This document shows positions 56,777-64,000 of a stretch of 64,000 nt of DNA, one piece after another (position 1 is the first letter of the stretch; every line of letters starts with the position of its first letter). This stretch comes from Saprospiraceae bacterium (GTDB taxonomy: Bacteria; Bacteroidota; Bacteroidia; Chitinophagales; Saprospiraceae). The notes beneath the pieces were generated by a model. It saw nothing but the letters and a program-made list of their open reading frames with translations. It did not search any database and was not told where the DNA came from. The stretch covers positions 1 through 64,000 of the forward strand of contig JADKBS010000025.1 in NCBI GenBank assembly GCA_016714985.1, read 5' to 3'. The position numbers and the translations under genes were made by a program.

Positions 56777-56834
56777 GTAAGTAGAGCGAAAAAATTCAAT
56801 TTTCGCTCTACTTCGACACCCTCCTCGGAGTTAC
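56777..56834 (+). repeat. Double-hairpin element, copy I (half copy)
   Basis: Only the right half is recognisable: hairpin GTAGAGCGAAAAAATT with AATTTTCGCTCTAC, then ACACCCTCC and GGAGTTAC. The left hairpin is missing. It lies 21 bp upstream of the start of the PorP/SprF gene. Confidence 0.6.
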
Positions 56835-57019
56835 AAATAAATCGGATCAGATCGAATACCAACTCCTTGTAAACCAATGTTTTGTCAATTCATTTCCGAA
56901 AAATCGGCACTGGCTATTCATCATTTATTATTCTTCATTCACTTTCGATTTCTTAAAACAGCAATTTACGCAGAAATTGCACCCAAGTTAGGTTCCATGC
57001 ACGGCATCAAAAAGCCTTG

Positions 57020-57667
57020 ATGAAGAATATGTCAAAAACCAATCAAATTTCAAGTTTAGAGAACCTGCCACTTAGAGTCGGCATAACAGGAGGAATCGGG
57101 AGCGGGAAAACCACTGCCTGCAAGTTGTTCGAGCAGTTGGGGATTCCGGTTTATTATGCCGATGAACGGGCCAAGACTTTGATGGTGAATGACAAAGGCA
57201 TGGTCAAGAAAATAAAACTGTTGTTTGGCGACGAGGCCTATTTGCCTGATGGAAATTTGAACAGAAAGCACATCGCTGGATTGGTGTTCCAACATACCGA
57301 CCTACTAGAAAAACTGAACGGAATCGTTCACCCAGCCGTTCTGAAGGACGGCGAAAAATGGCACCGACAGCAAAAGGGGGTGCCCTACACCATCAAAGAG
57401 TCGGCCATCTTGTTTGAAATCGGCAGCCAAGGTTTCTATGATAAAATCGTGATGATCTATGCCCCAAAAGTCATCAGACTGGAAAGGGCCATGCTGCGTG
57501 ATGGGCTTTCAAAGGAAGCTGTGGAGGCAAGGATGGCCAAACAAATGGACGATGAAAAAAAGAAACTGATTGCTGACTTTGTGCTGGTCAATGACGGCAA
57601 GAAAGGTTTGGAGCAGCAAGTGCTAGCCTTACATGAGCAGTTGTTGGGCATGTATGGTTTTGAATAG
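57020..57667 (+). CDS. coaE: Dephospho-CoA kinase
   Basis: A 215-residue enzyme for the last step of coenzyme A synthesis. The P-loop GITGGIGSGKTT is at about residues 22-33; YADERAK follows (the catalytic Asp region), and RLERAMLRDG and ADFVLVNDG are the usual late motifs. Start taken at the ATG at 57020; a second ATG three codons later is also possible. It is divergent from PorP/SprF; its stop is followed by half-copy H of the repeat element. Confidence 0.95.
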   Translation: MKNMSKTNQISSLENLPLRVGITGGIGSGKTTACKLFEQLGIPVYYADERAKTLMVNDKGMVKKIKLLFGDEAYLPDGNLNRKHIAGLVFQHTDLLEKLNGIVHPAVLKDGEKWHRQQKGVPYTIKESAILFEIGSQGFYDKIVMIYAPKVIRLERAMLRDGLSKEAVEARMAKQMDDEKKKLIADFVLVNDGKKGLEQQVLALHEQLLGMYGFE

Positions 57668-57755
57668 GAGAATTAAAAATTACTCCCAAAAACTACCCCA
57701 TTTGCGGGAGATGAAAAAACTTTTCTTTTCACCTCCCGCCCCTCCAATCAGTTGC
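57668..57755 (+). repeat. Double-hairpin element, copy H (degenerate)
   Basis: Hairpin 2 remains (GCGGGAGATGAAAAAA with TTTTCACCTCCCGC) and so does a right end CAATCAGTTGC. Of hairpin 1 only ACTCCCAAAAACTACCCC is left. It begins directly at the coaE stop and may serve as its terminator. Confidence 0.6.
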
Positions 57756-58164
57756 CAATTCTCCTTTCTATTCTGATATTCCAACCATAAAAATTGTCGA
57801 AGCAGCAAGATTTCTTATAAAACAAATTAGTTTTTTTCTTAAATGGTACAGTTTTTGACCAAGGCATAGTTGTTGCCACTTTATTCAGGCAGCCAAGACA
57901 CAAACGACGCACCGGCTCTTACATTTCCTATTTATTTCCTGCCGGGGACAAGCACACAAGATTGAATTGCCCCCTCCTGTTTTCCGTCCTTAACTATTTG
58001 TTGATTGGATGAAATGCCCGATATGTTTGGCGTTGGAAATCTCATGTGCTTACGTTGCTCATGGTAACTGCTTTTATGAGCTGCTTTTGTGCGATTACGT
58101 AGGCTGATTTCCAAGTTGCCGCTCAAAGTGCCTTTCATTTTACTATGTATTGAAAAAGACGACT
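57756..58164. other. Gap before the second SprB gene
   Basis: About 410 bp with no supported gene. A minus-strand frame (57932-58138) has no recognisable features and I do not call it. No repeat of the window's families is present. Confidence 0.5.
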
Positions 58165-61100
58165 ATGCGAGTGCTTCACAACCATCATTGGTGTGGGATT
58201 TTACCCAACACCTTCTTCTCGCTGCTTTTCACCAAGCGATTGCAACCTTTGATTATCAAGGCCTTGGCTATTTCAGCCTTGCTTTTGCCCGCCGTTTTTG
58301 CGGTAGCAACAAATCCAACCGATACAGCTTGTGACAACCTGACATCGGGCGGCACGATTGCTGGGAACGAATTTGGATGCCCCAGTCCAACTTGGGATCC
58401 GTCCGTCATCACCAACGTCACCTTACCTTCTGGTGGGTCTGGTACGATAGAGTACGTCTGGATGTTCACAACCGGTGACCCAAATATCCCCGTTTCGCAA
58501 TGGTCACCGATACCTGGCTCCACCGGCCCAAGCTACGACCCAGGGCCTATTACAGTCACCACCTATTACCGTCGTTGCTCAAGGCGTTCTGGCTGCTCCG
58601 AGTGGATAGGAGAAACGAACATCGTCGTCAAAGAAGCAATTTGTTGCGACAATGTTACTTCTGGTGGCACCATCGCTGCCAACCAATCTGCTTGCCTTGC
58701 CCCGTTCGACCCCGCCTTATTGACCAATGTTACCCTCCCAACGGGCGGTACGCTGGCACTTGAATACCAATGGGTAATGAGCACATCGGGCACCGCCTAC
58801 ACACCGACCAATACGGATTGGACACAGATTGCTGGGGCAAATGCCGAATCCTACAACCCCGGCCCACTTTTGCAAACGGCTTACTTCCTTCGGTTATCTC
58901 GCAGGCACGGCTGTTTGGATTATGCTGGTGTTTCAAACATGATTACCATCTCTATTACAACCAATTTTGAGGCAAGCGTAACGCCTGATGCGGCCACCTG
59001 TTTTGGTGGTTCCGATGGCTCCATTGATTTGACGGCGACGGGTGGCACTATCCCCTACACCTATGCTTGGTCGGGGAACGCTGGCACTGATCAAGACCCT
59101 GCAAACCTAGCTGCTGGTTCCTATACTGTTACTGTTACGGATGCCAATGGTTGTACGACCACTGCTTCAACCCTTGTGTTGAATGGTGCCCAGGTATTAG
59201 TTGCGGTAAACTCCACCGACGAGTCTTGTAATGGAGCAGACAACGGTACTGCTTTTGTCACGAATACCAATGGAGGAACATCACCATATAGCTATCGTTG
59301 GAATACGATACCTATTCAGACTTTGCCATTTGCCACAAATCTTTCTCCCGGATCCTATACGGTAACTGCCACCGATTTAAATGGATGCACAGCTACTGCT
59401 GCTGCAACAGTTAATGCAGGGCCTGCTATTGGGGTTACCCTTGCTGCCACCGATGTTATTTGTTTTGGCCAAAATACAGGAGCTGCAAGTGTGTTCAGCA
59501 CAACGAATGGTGGAGGCAACCTGACTTATCTCTGGAGCCCCGGCGGTGCAACCACTTCCACCATTAGCAATCTGTTGGCAGGCACCTATACCGTAACGGT
59601 CAGCAACAGCCAAGGTTGTTCTGGCACCGCCAGTGCCCTTGTCGCCGATGGCCCTCAGATTTTCACGAACCCAACCGTCACGGACGCTACCTGCAACTAT
59701 ACTTGGGATGGCTCGATTGCCTTGGCAGTTAGTGGCGGGGTTTCTCCTTTCAATTATCAATGGAACGACCCAGCCGCCCAAACCACAGCAGTGGCAAGCA
59801 ATCTGGCTGCCGGCACCTATAGCGTTACAATCACCGATGCCAATGGTTGCACCGCAACAACCACACAAACAGTAGAAGCGCCAATGCCTGCCGATGTGGC
59901 CATTGCTGGTACCAACATCAGCTGTTTCAATGGCAACAATGGGACGGCGACCATAACGATAACCAATGGCAGTCCTGCGAGCTATAATTATTTCTGGAGC
60001 AATGGCGCTACTACGGCCACGGCTACTGGATTTCCGGCAGGTACACATGGCGTTACCATCACAGATAACAATGGTTGCTTGGTCACGGAGTCCATTGTAT
60101 TAACCCAGCCGACACAACTTCAAATCACCCTGGCAACCGATGCTGCCACTTGTGGCAACGGCAACGACGGCAGCGTTACCACCACTGTTTCAGGCGGGGT
60201 GCCATTCGGCAATGGGGGGTATAACTATGCTTGGAGCGGAGGCGGTACGCCCAACGGGGCTGTACTGCAAAACGGTGCGCCCGGAAATTATACGGTGACA
60301 GTAACAGATGCCAATGGCTGTACCATTTTGGGTGCGGCAACCATTGGAGCACCGCCCGTCCTTGTTGCAAACCTTACCGCTACAAATGTGACCTGCAACG
60401 GATTGGCCAACGGCCAACTGATTGTAGTAGCCAGCGGTGGCGTGGGCAGCTACACCTATCTTTGGAACAATGCAAGTGCCTCCACGGGTACTTCCATCAA
60501 TAACCTCGCACCGGGGAATTACAACATAGTAATAACGGATGACGTTGGTTGCACGGCAACTGCTGCGGCAACAATTACCGAGCCAGCCGTACTGACGGTT
60601 TCCGCTTCCAAATTTGATGTCGTTTGTCCATCTGACACGGATGGATCAGCGATTGCCTTGCCAACAGGTGGGACCGCACCATACAGCTATCTTTGGTCAA
60701 ATGCAAGTACAACGGCCAATATTTCAAACCTCGGAGTTGGCTCCTATTCAGTCACGGTGACCGATGCCAATGGCTGTACGGCTTCCACTTTTGTTCAAAT
60801 CATTTCAACAACAACACTTGCGCTCTCTACCTCGAAAATAGATGCAAAATGCTTTGCCAGCAACGATGGCAGTGCCACGGCCATTATCACTGGTGGCAGC
60901 ACACCTTTTAATATTGTTTGGAACAATGGCGCAACGACCGCTGTGAACAGCAACTTAGTCGCTGGCAATTATGCGGTGACGGTTACCGACGCTGATGGCT
61001 GTGTGGTATCAGCTTCAACGACTGTTACAGCCCCATCACTTTTAACTTCGCCCATATCGCTTGTTGCTCCAATCACCACCTACGGAGGAAGCAATGGCTC

Positions 61101-63123
61101 CATTAAAGTTACGCCAGCTGGTGGCGTGACGCCTTACAGCGTACTTTGGTCAAATGCAAGCGCTGCTACTACGCTAGCTAATTTGTCTGCTGGAGCCTAT
61201 ACCGTTACCACAACGGATGCAAATGGTTGCACGGCTACCGCTGCCTTCAACCTTCAAAATCCCGCTAAGCTGGGTGATTTCGTATGGCATGACCTCAACC
61301 AAAACGGTGTTCAGGATGGCAACGAACCGGGATTGGACAGTGTGAAGGTTCACTTAATAGGAGCTACTTTTACAGGCACCCAAGTCCATTTGGTGACCTA
61401 TTCCAATGCAAACGGCCTCTATGTTTTCGACGGCCTTGGCGGTGGTGTTTATCAAATCAAGTGCGATTTGCCGAGCATTCACCTCTTTTCGCCTGCAAAC
61501 GTTGGCAACGACAACACAGACAGCGACATCAACCCTGCCGATAGCCTTACGGCTTTGTTCAACCTCCCAAATGGCACCTTCCAGAGCAACTGGGATATTG
61601 GCTTAATTGAGCTAGACGAGAAAATCAATATCGGCGATTTTGTTTGGTACGATACCGACCGTGACGGCATACAAGACTTGCAAGAGCAGGGCTTAGCCAA
61701 TTTCACGGTGCGCCTTTACAGCATGCCAGGCAATACGCTCGTTTCGACCAAAGTGACCAATTCATTTGGTAAATACCTGTTTACGGACGTTTTACCCGGA
61801 CAGTATCAGGTTGAGTTTGCGCTTGGCAACTTGTCCAACGGGCAATTGTATGCGCCACAAGACCAAGGAACCAACGACGCCCTCGACAGCGACCCCAACC
61901 CAAACACTGGCCGTACTACGACCATCACGGTTTATCCCTACACCGCCGACAACCTGACAATTGACGCCGGGGTTTATAAAGAATGCGACAACGTAACGGA
62001 TGGCGGCCTCATCGGATACAACGAATCGCTTTGTGGCGTAGGTGCCGACCCTGCTGAAATCGTAAGCCTCGAACTACCTTCTGGCGGTTTTGGCACCTTG
62101 CAATACCTGTGGCTGAAGAGCACGACCCCGGTTTACAATGGCCCCGGTGACCCGAACTGGTCCCAAATCGCCAACTCGAACAGCCCCAACTACAACCCAG
62201 GGCCAATCAGCCAGACAACCTACTATATCCGTTGTTCACGTCGTGCAGGCTGCCCTGATTATCCGGGAGAGACGAACATCGTTTCAAAGACCATTACGCC
62301 GAACCCATTGGCCCAAATCATTGATGCGCCTATCACCATCTGCAATAACGTGGGCGACCGATTTGAAGCAGCAATTGCTGGTGGCGGTGCCACATATGCT
62401 TGGGATTTTGGGGCTGACGCAAGCATCCCAACTGCCCAGACGAGGGTGGTTAACGCTGTTTCATGGTCAAGCCCTGGCGTGAAAACGGTTTCCCTGACCG
62501 TTACCCGTTTTGGTTGCTCCGTGACCATTACCACCGCCGTACAAGTCAACCTCTGCGGCTCTCCGTTGATTGTCATTTTCGATGACGTGTTTGCTGAAAT
62601 GGATGGTGAATACGCCGATATTCGCTGGAAAGTAACAGGAGGCGAGCCTACTAAGGACATGTTCTTCGTCCAACGCTCGGAAAACGGACTTGATTTTGAA
62701 AACATCGCTGCAATAACCGGCACTGCCGCCGATGCGGATGGCTATTACCACGCCAAGGACGAAAACCTGCGCTTGGGCGACAATATCTACAGAATAGTTT
62801 GCCGCAGGAATGAGGGTAATTCCGAGGATGCGGTTTCACAAACAGCCAGCATTTTCTACAAACCAGCAGGTGTTCACGAAGTACAGGTTTACCCGAACCC
62901 GACGAACGGAGCTGTTACTGTTGAGTTTGTCAAACAATCGCCAAAGCTCACAATGGTAGAAGTAAGGAATGCTTACGGCAAGTTAGTGATGGTCAAGGAA
63001 ATTGAACCAAAAACGGAGCGGACGGAATTGGATTTGAGCCGCCAACCGCTTGGTATTTATATGATTCGTATCAACTCCGAAAACGTGCAAGACAGAATGG
63101 TCAAAGTGGTGAAAGCGGAGTGA
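58165..63123 (+). CDS. SprB-repeat surface protein with type A T9SS tail
   Basis: A 1652-residue protein from the ATG at 58165 (in-frame TTG 15 bases earlier). A leader helix (residues ~27-48) is followed by two ~95-residue modules (CDNxTSGGTIxxN...RCSRRxGC type). Ten SprB repeats follow (~267-1033, each ending TDANGC). Then two SdrD B-like domains (GDFVWHDLNQNGVQDGNEPG; GDFVWYDTDRDGIQDLQEQG), a third copy of the first module (~1272-1370), a PKD-like region, and a type A sorting tail (VYPNPTNGAVTVEF to MVKVVKAE). It would be exported by T9SS and processed at the tail. SdrD B-like domains usually bind calcium. A terminator follows at 63259. Confidence 0.88.
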   Translation: MRVLHNHHWCGILPNTFFSLLFTKRLQPLIIKALAISALLLPAVFAVATNPTDTACDNLTSGGTIAGNEFGCPSPTWDPSVITNVTLPSGGSGTIEYVWMFTTGDPNIPVSQWSPIPGSTGPSYDPGPITVTTYYRRCSRRSGCSEWIGETNIVVKEAICCDNVTSGGTIAANQSACLAPFDPALLTNVTLPTGGTLALEYQWVMSTSGTAYTPTNTDWTQIAGANAESYNPGPLLQTAYFLRLSRRHGCLDYAGVSNMITISITTNFEASVTPDAATCFGGSDGSIDLTATGGTIPYTYAWSGNAGTDQDPANLAAGSYTVTVTDANGCTTTASTLVLNGAQVLVAVNSTDESCNGADNGTAFVTNTNGGTSPYSYRWNTIPIQTLPFATNLSPGSYTVTATDLNGCTATAAATVNAGPAIGVTLAATDVICFGQNTGAASVFSTTNGGGNLTYLWSPGGATTSTISNLLAGTYTVTVSNSQGCSGTASALVADGPQIFTNPTVTDATCNYTWDGSIALAVSGGVSPFNYQWNDPAAQTTAVASNLAAGTYSVTITDANGCTATTTQTVEAPMPADVAIAGTNISCFNGNNGTATITITNGSPASYNYFWSNGATTATATGFPAGTHGVTITDNNGCLVTESIVLTQPTQLQITLATDAATCGNGNDGSVTTTVSGGVPFGNGGYNYAWSGGGTPNGAVLQNGAPGNYTVTVTDANGCTILGAATIGAPPVLVANLTATNVTCNGLANGQLIVVASGGVGSYTYLWNNASASTGTSINNLAPGNYNIVITDDVGCTATAAATITEPAVLTVSASKFDVVCPSDTDGSAIALPTGGTAPYSYLWSNASTTANISNLGVGSYSVTVTDANGCTASTFVQIISTTTLALSTSKIDAKCFASNDGSATAIITGGSTPFNIVWNNGATTAVNSNLVAGNYAVTVTDADGCVVSASTTVTAPSLLTSPISLVAPITTYGGSNGSIKVTPAGGVTPYSVLWSNASAATTLANLSAGAYTVTTTDANGCTATAAFNLQNPAKLGDFVWHDLNQNGVQDGNEPGLDSVKVHLIGATFTGTQVHLVTYSNANGLYVFDGLGGGVYQIKCDLPSIHLFSPANVGNDNTDSDINPADSLTALFNLPNGTFQSNWDIGLIELDEKINIGDFVWYDTDRDGIQDLQEQGLANFTVRLYSMPGNTLVSTKVTNSFGKYLFTDVLPGQYQVEFALGNLSNGQLYAPQDQGTNDALDSDPNPNTGRTTTITVYPYTADNLTIDAGVYKECDNVTDGGLIGYNESLCGVGADPAEIVSLELPSGGFGTLQYLWLKSTTPVYNGPGDPNWSQIANSNSPNYNPGPISQTTYYIRCSRRAGCPDYPGETNIVSKTITPNPLAQIIDAPITICNNVGDRFEAAIAGGGATYAWDFGADASIPTAQTRVVNAVSWSSPGVKTVSLTVTRFGCSVTITTAVQVNLCGSPLIVIFDDVFAEMDGEYADIRWKVTGGEPTKDMFFVQRSENGLDFENIAAITGTAADADGYYHAKDENLRLGDNIYRIVCRRNEGNSEDAVSQTASIFYKPAGVHEVQVYPNPTNGAVTVEFVKQSPKLTMVEVRNAYGKLVMVKEIEPKTERTELDLSRQPLGIYMIRINSENVQDRMVKVVKAE

Positions 63124-63179
63124 TCATTGATGGGTGGCTTCAATGTTACATTGCAGCAGTAGTTATCGCAGGCCTTGTA

Positions 63180-63205
63180 ACCCTGAAACCCTGAAACCAT
63201 AACCC
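63180..63205. repeat. CCCTGAAA tandem repeat
   Basis: Two 8-bp units (CCCTGAAA twice, then CCAT). The core TGAAACC is shared with the heptamers at 18728 and 22811. It lies in the 305-bp gap between the SprB gene and the epimerase gene. Confidence 0.6.
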
Positions 63206-63258
63206 CCATTTCCAATAATCTCCATAGTTTTTTCAATACATAGTTATTAAAAATTGGC

Positions 63259-63286
63259 GGGCCGCTGGCAACAGCGGCCCTCTTTT
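63259..63286 (+). terminator. Rho-independent terminator
   Basis: Stem GGGCCGCTG / CAGCGGCCC with a GCAA tetraloop and TCTTTT tail, 135 bp past the SprB gene stop. This is a strong terminator. Confidence 0.9.
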
Positions 63287-63428
63287 AGTGATTATTTTGT
63301 TTTGGAAAAAATAGGGATTAACTTTGCATCGTAAAATTCTCCCCCTGTTGACAAATTATTGACCAAACGGTGTGTGAGGCTGTCCCCTTCCCAACTTCCC
63401 ACCAGCGCATCCATTAAAACTTAAGACC

Positions 63429-64000
63429 TTGAAAAAAAGAGTTCTCATTACCGGCGCCGCCGGTTTCATTGGCTCGCACCTCTGCGACCGAATGTTGGCC
63501 GAAGGCTACCACGTCATTGGCATGGACAACCTGCTCACGGGCAGCTTGGATAATATCGAACACCTATTCCCACGGGATGACTTCGAGTTTTACCACCACG
63601 ACATCACGAAGTTCGTGCATGTGCCAGGTGAGATTCACTATATCCTTCATTTCGCCAGCCCGGCCAGCCCGATTGACTACCTACAGATGCCCATCCAGAC
63701 GCTGAAAGTCGGCGCACTTGGTACCCACAATATGCTCGGCGTGGCAAAGGCAAAGGGTGCTCGCATCCTTGTTGCATCCACTTCGGAGGTCTATGGCGAC
63801 CCACTCATCCACCCGCAAGTGGAAGAATATTGGGGCAACGTGAACCCCGTCGGCCCACGTGGGGTATATGATGAGGCGAAGCGATTTTTGGAGGCCATCA
63901 CGATGGGCTACCATACTTTTCACAAGGTGGAAACCCGCATTATCCGAATCTTCAACACTTATGGCCCACGCATGAGGGTTAATGACGGTAGGGTGCTTCC
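63429..64000 (+). CDS. UDP-glucuronate decarboxylase-like NAD-dependent epimerase (cut by window end)
   Basis: The first 190 residues of an extended SDR. TTG at 63429 is the only plausible start (LKKRVLITGAAGFIGSHLCD). Motifs: GAAGFIGSH, LHFASPASPIDYLQ, STSEVYGDP, YDEAKRFLE (Tyr and Lys), and RIFNTYGPRM. The SPASP and GPRGVYDEAKR wording is that of UDP-xylose synthase (UDP-glucuronic acid decarboxylase), supplying UDP-xylose for surface glycans. The protein continues beyond the window. Confidence 0.88.
   Translation, partial: MKKRVLITGAAGFIGSHLCDRMLAEGYHVIGMDNLLTGSLDNIEHLFPRDDFEFYHHDITKFVHVPGEIHYILHFASPASPIDYLQMPIQTLKVGALGTHNMLGVAKAKGARILVASTSEVYGDPLIHPQVEEYWGNVNPVGPRGVYDEAKRFLEAITMGYHTFHKVETRIIRIFNTYGPRMRVNDGRVL

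Noticed and set aside
17789..57755. Reading the double-hairpin elements as simple rho-independent terminators
   Set aside because: They occur upstream of start codons and in divergent gaps, carry conserved terminal inverted repeats and come in both orientations, which plain terminators do not explain. Some may still terminate transcription.
57932..58138. Minus-strand 68-codon frame before the second SprB gene
   Set aside because: No signal peptide, motif, start context or neighbour supports it.

Overview
The window is from a member of the Bacteroidota, most likely a Saprospiria/Chitinophagia-type marine or activated-sludge relative. The signs are a SusC/SusD pair, two giant SprB-repeat adhesins with type IX secretion sorting tails (one type B, one type A), a PorP/SprF protein, a patatin/Omp85 hybrid, DUF2795, and the near absence of Shine-Dalgarno sequences. 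There are no tRNAs, rRNAs, transposases or CRISPR arrays that I can see.

Bases 1-22,600 are almost entirely minus strand and form a caspase-rich block. There are five loci with a signal peptide, a caspase-like p20 domain (His and Cys dyad), an EF-hand-like loop and a TPR tail. Two of these are intact (85-2700, 14023-16797), one carries two single-base frameshifts (2706-5238), one carries many (11369-13955), and one is only an N-terminal stub (about 11150-11341). A sixth caspase gene is a classic metacaspase with a DUF4384-like tail (20539-22572). A SusC/SusD locus sits inside this block. Its susC is frameshifted and is separated from susD by two short genes on the opposite strand. Two paralogous small secreted cysteine proteins and a 519-residue envelope protein lie between the caspases.

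Bases 22,900-40,900 are mostly core and envelope metabolism: patatin/barrel protein, DinB-like protein, MltA, an AstE/aspartoacylase-like hydrolase, NAD kinase, a BamA/TamA-like protein, a DEDDh exonuclease, LpxK, a Uma2 nuclease, cystathionine beta-synthase, an acyl-CoA desaturase, a DUF3108-like protein, GalE and a GT2 glycosyltransferase. Bases 40,200-64,000 hold a 9-kb SprB-repeat gene (one frameshift; about 3000 residues when repaired) flanked by two coiled-coil proteins, then small envelope genes, a methyltransferase, TruC, DUF2795, PorP/SprF, CoaE, a second SprB-repeat gene and the 5' part of a UDP-glucuronate decarboxylase-like gene.

The most unusual content is non-coding. (1) About ten copies of a roughly 125-bp element lie between genes. 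Each is two long hairpins enclosed by terminal inverted repeats close to GTAACTACTTAG, with paired base changes that keep the stems. (2) Tandem repeats of 7-bp (sometimes 8-bp) units of several unrelated sequences recur. They are often placed as inverted pairs, abut start codons (lpxK, cystathionine beta-synthase), and are even translated inside two caspase genes. Most frameshifts lie in mononucleotide runs, so assembly error must be excluded before calling individual genes dead.
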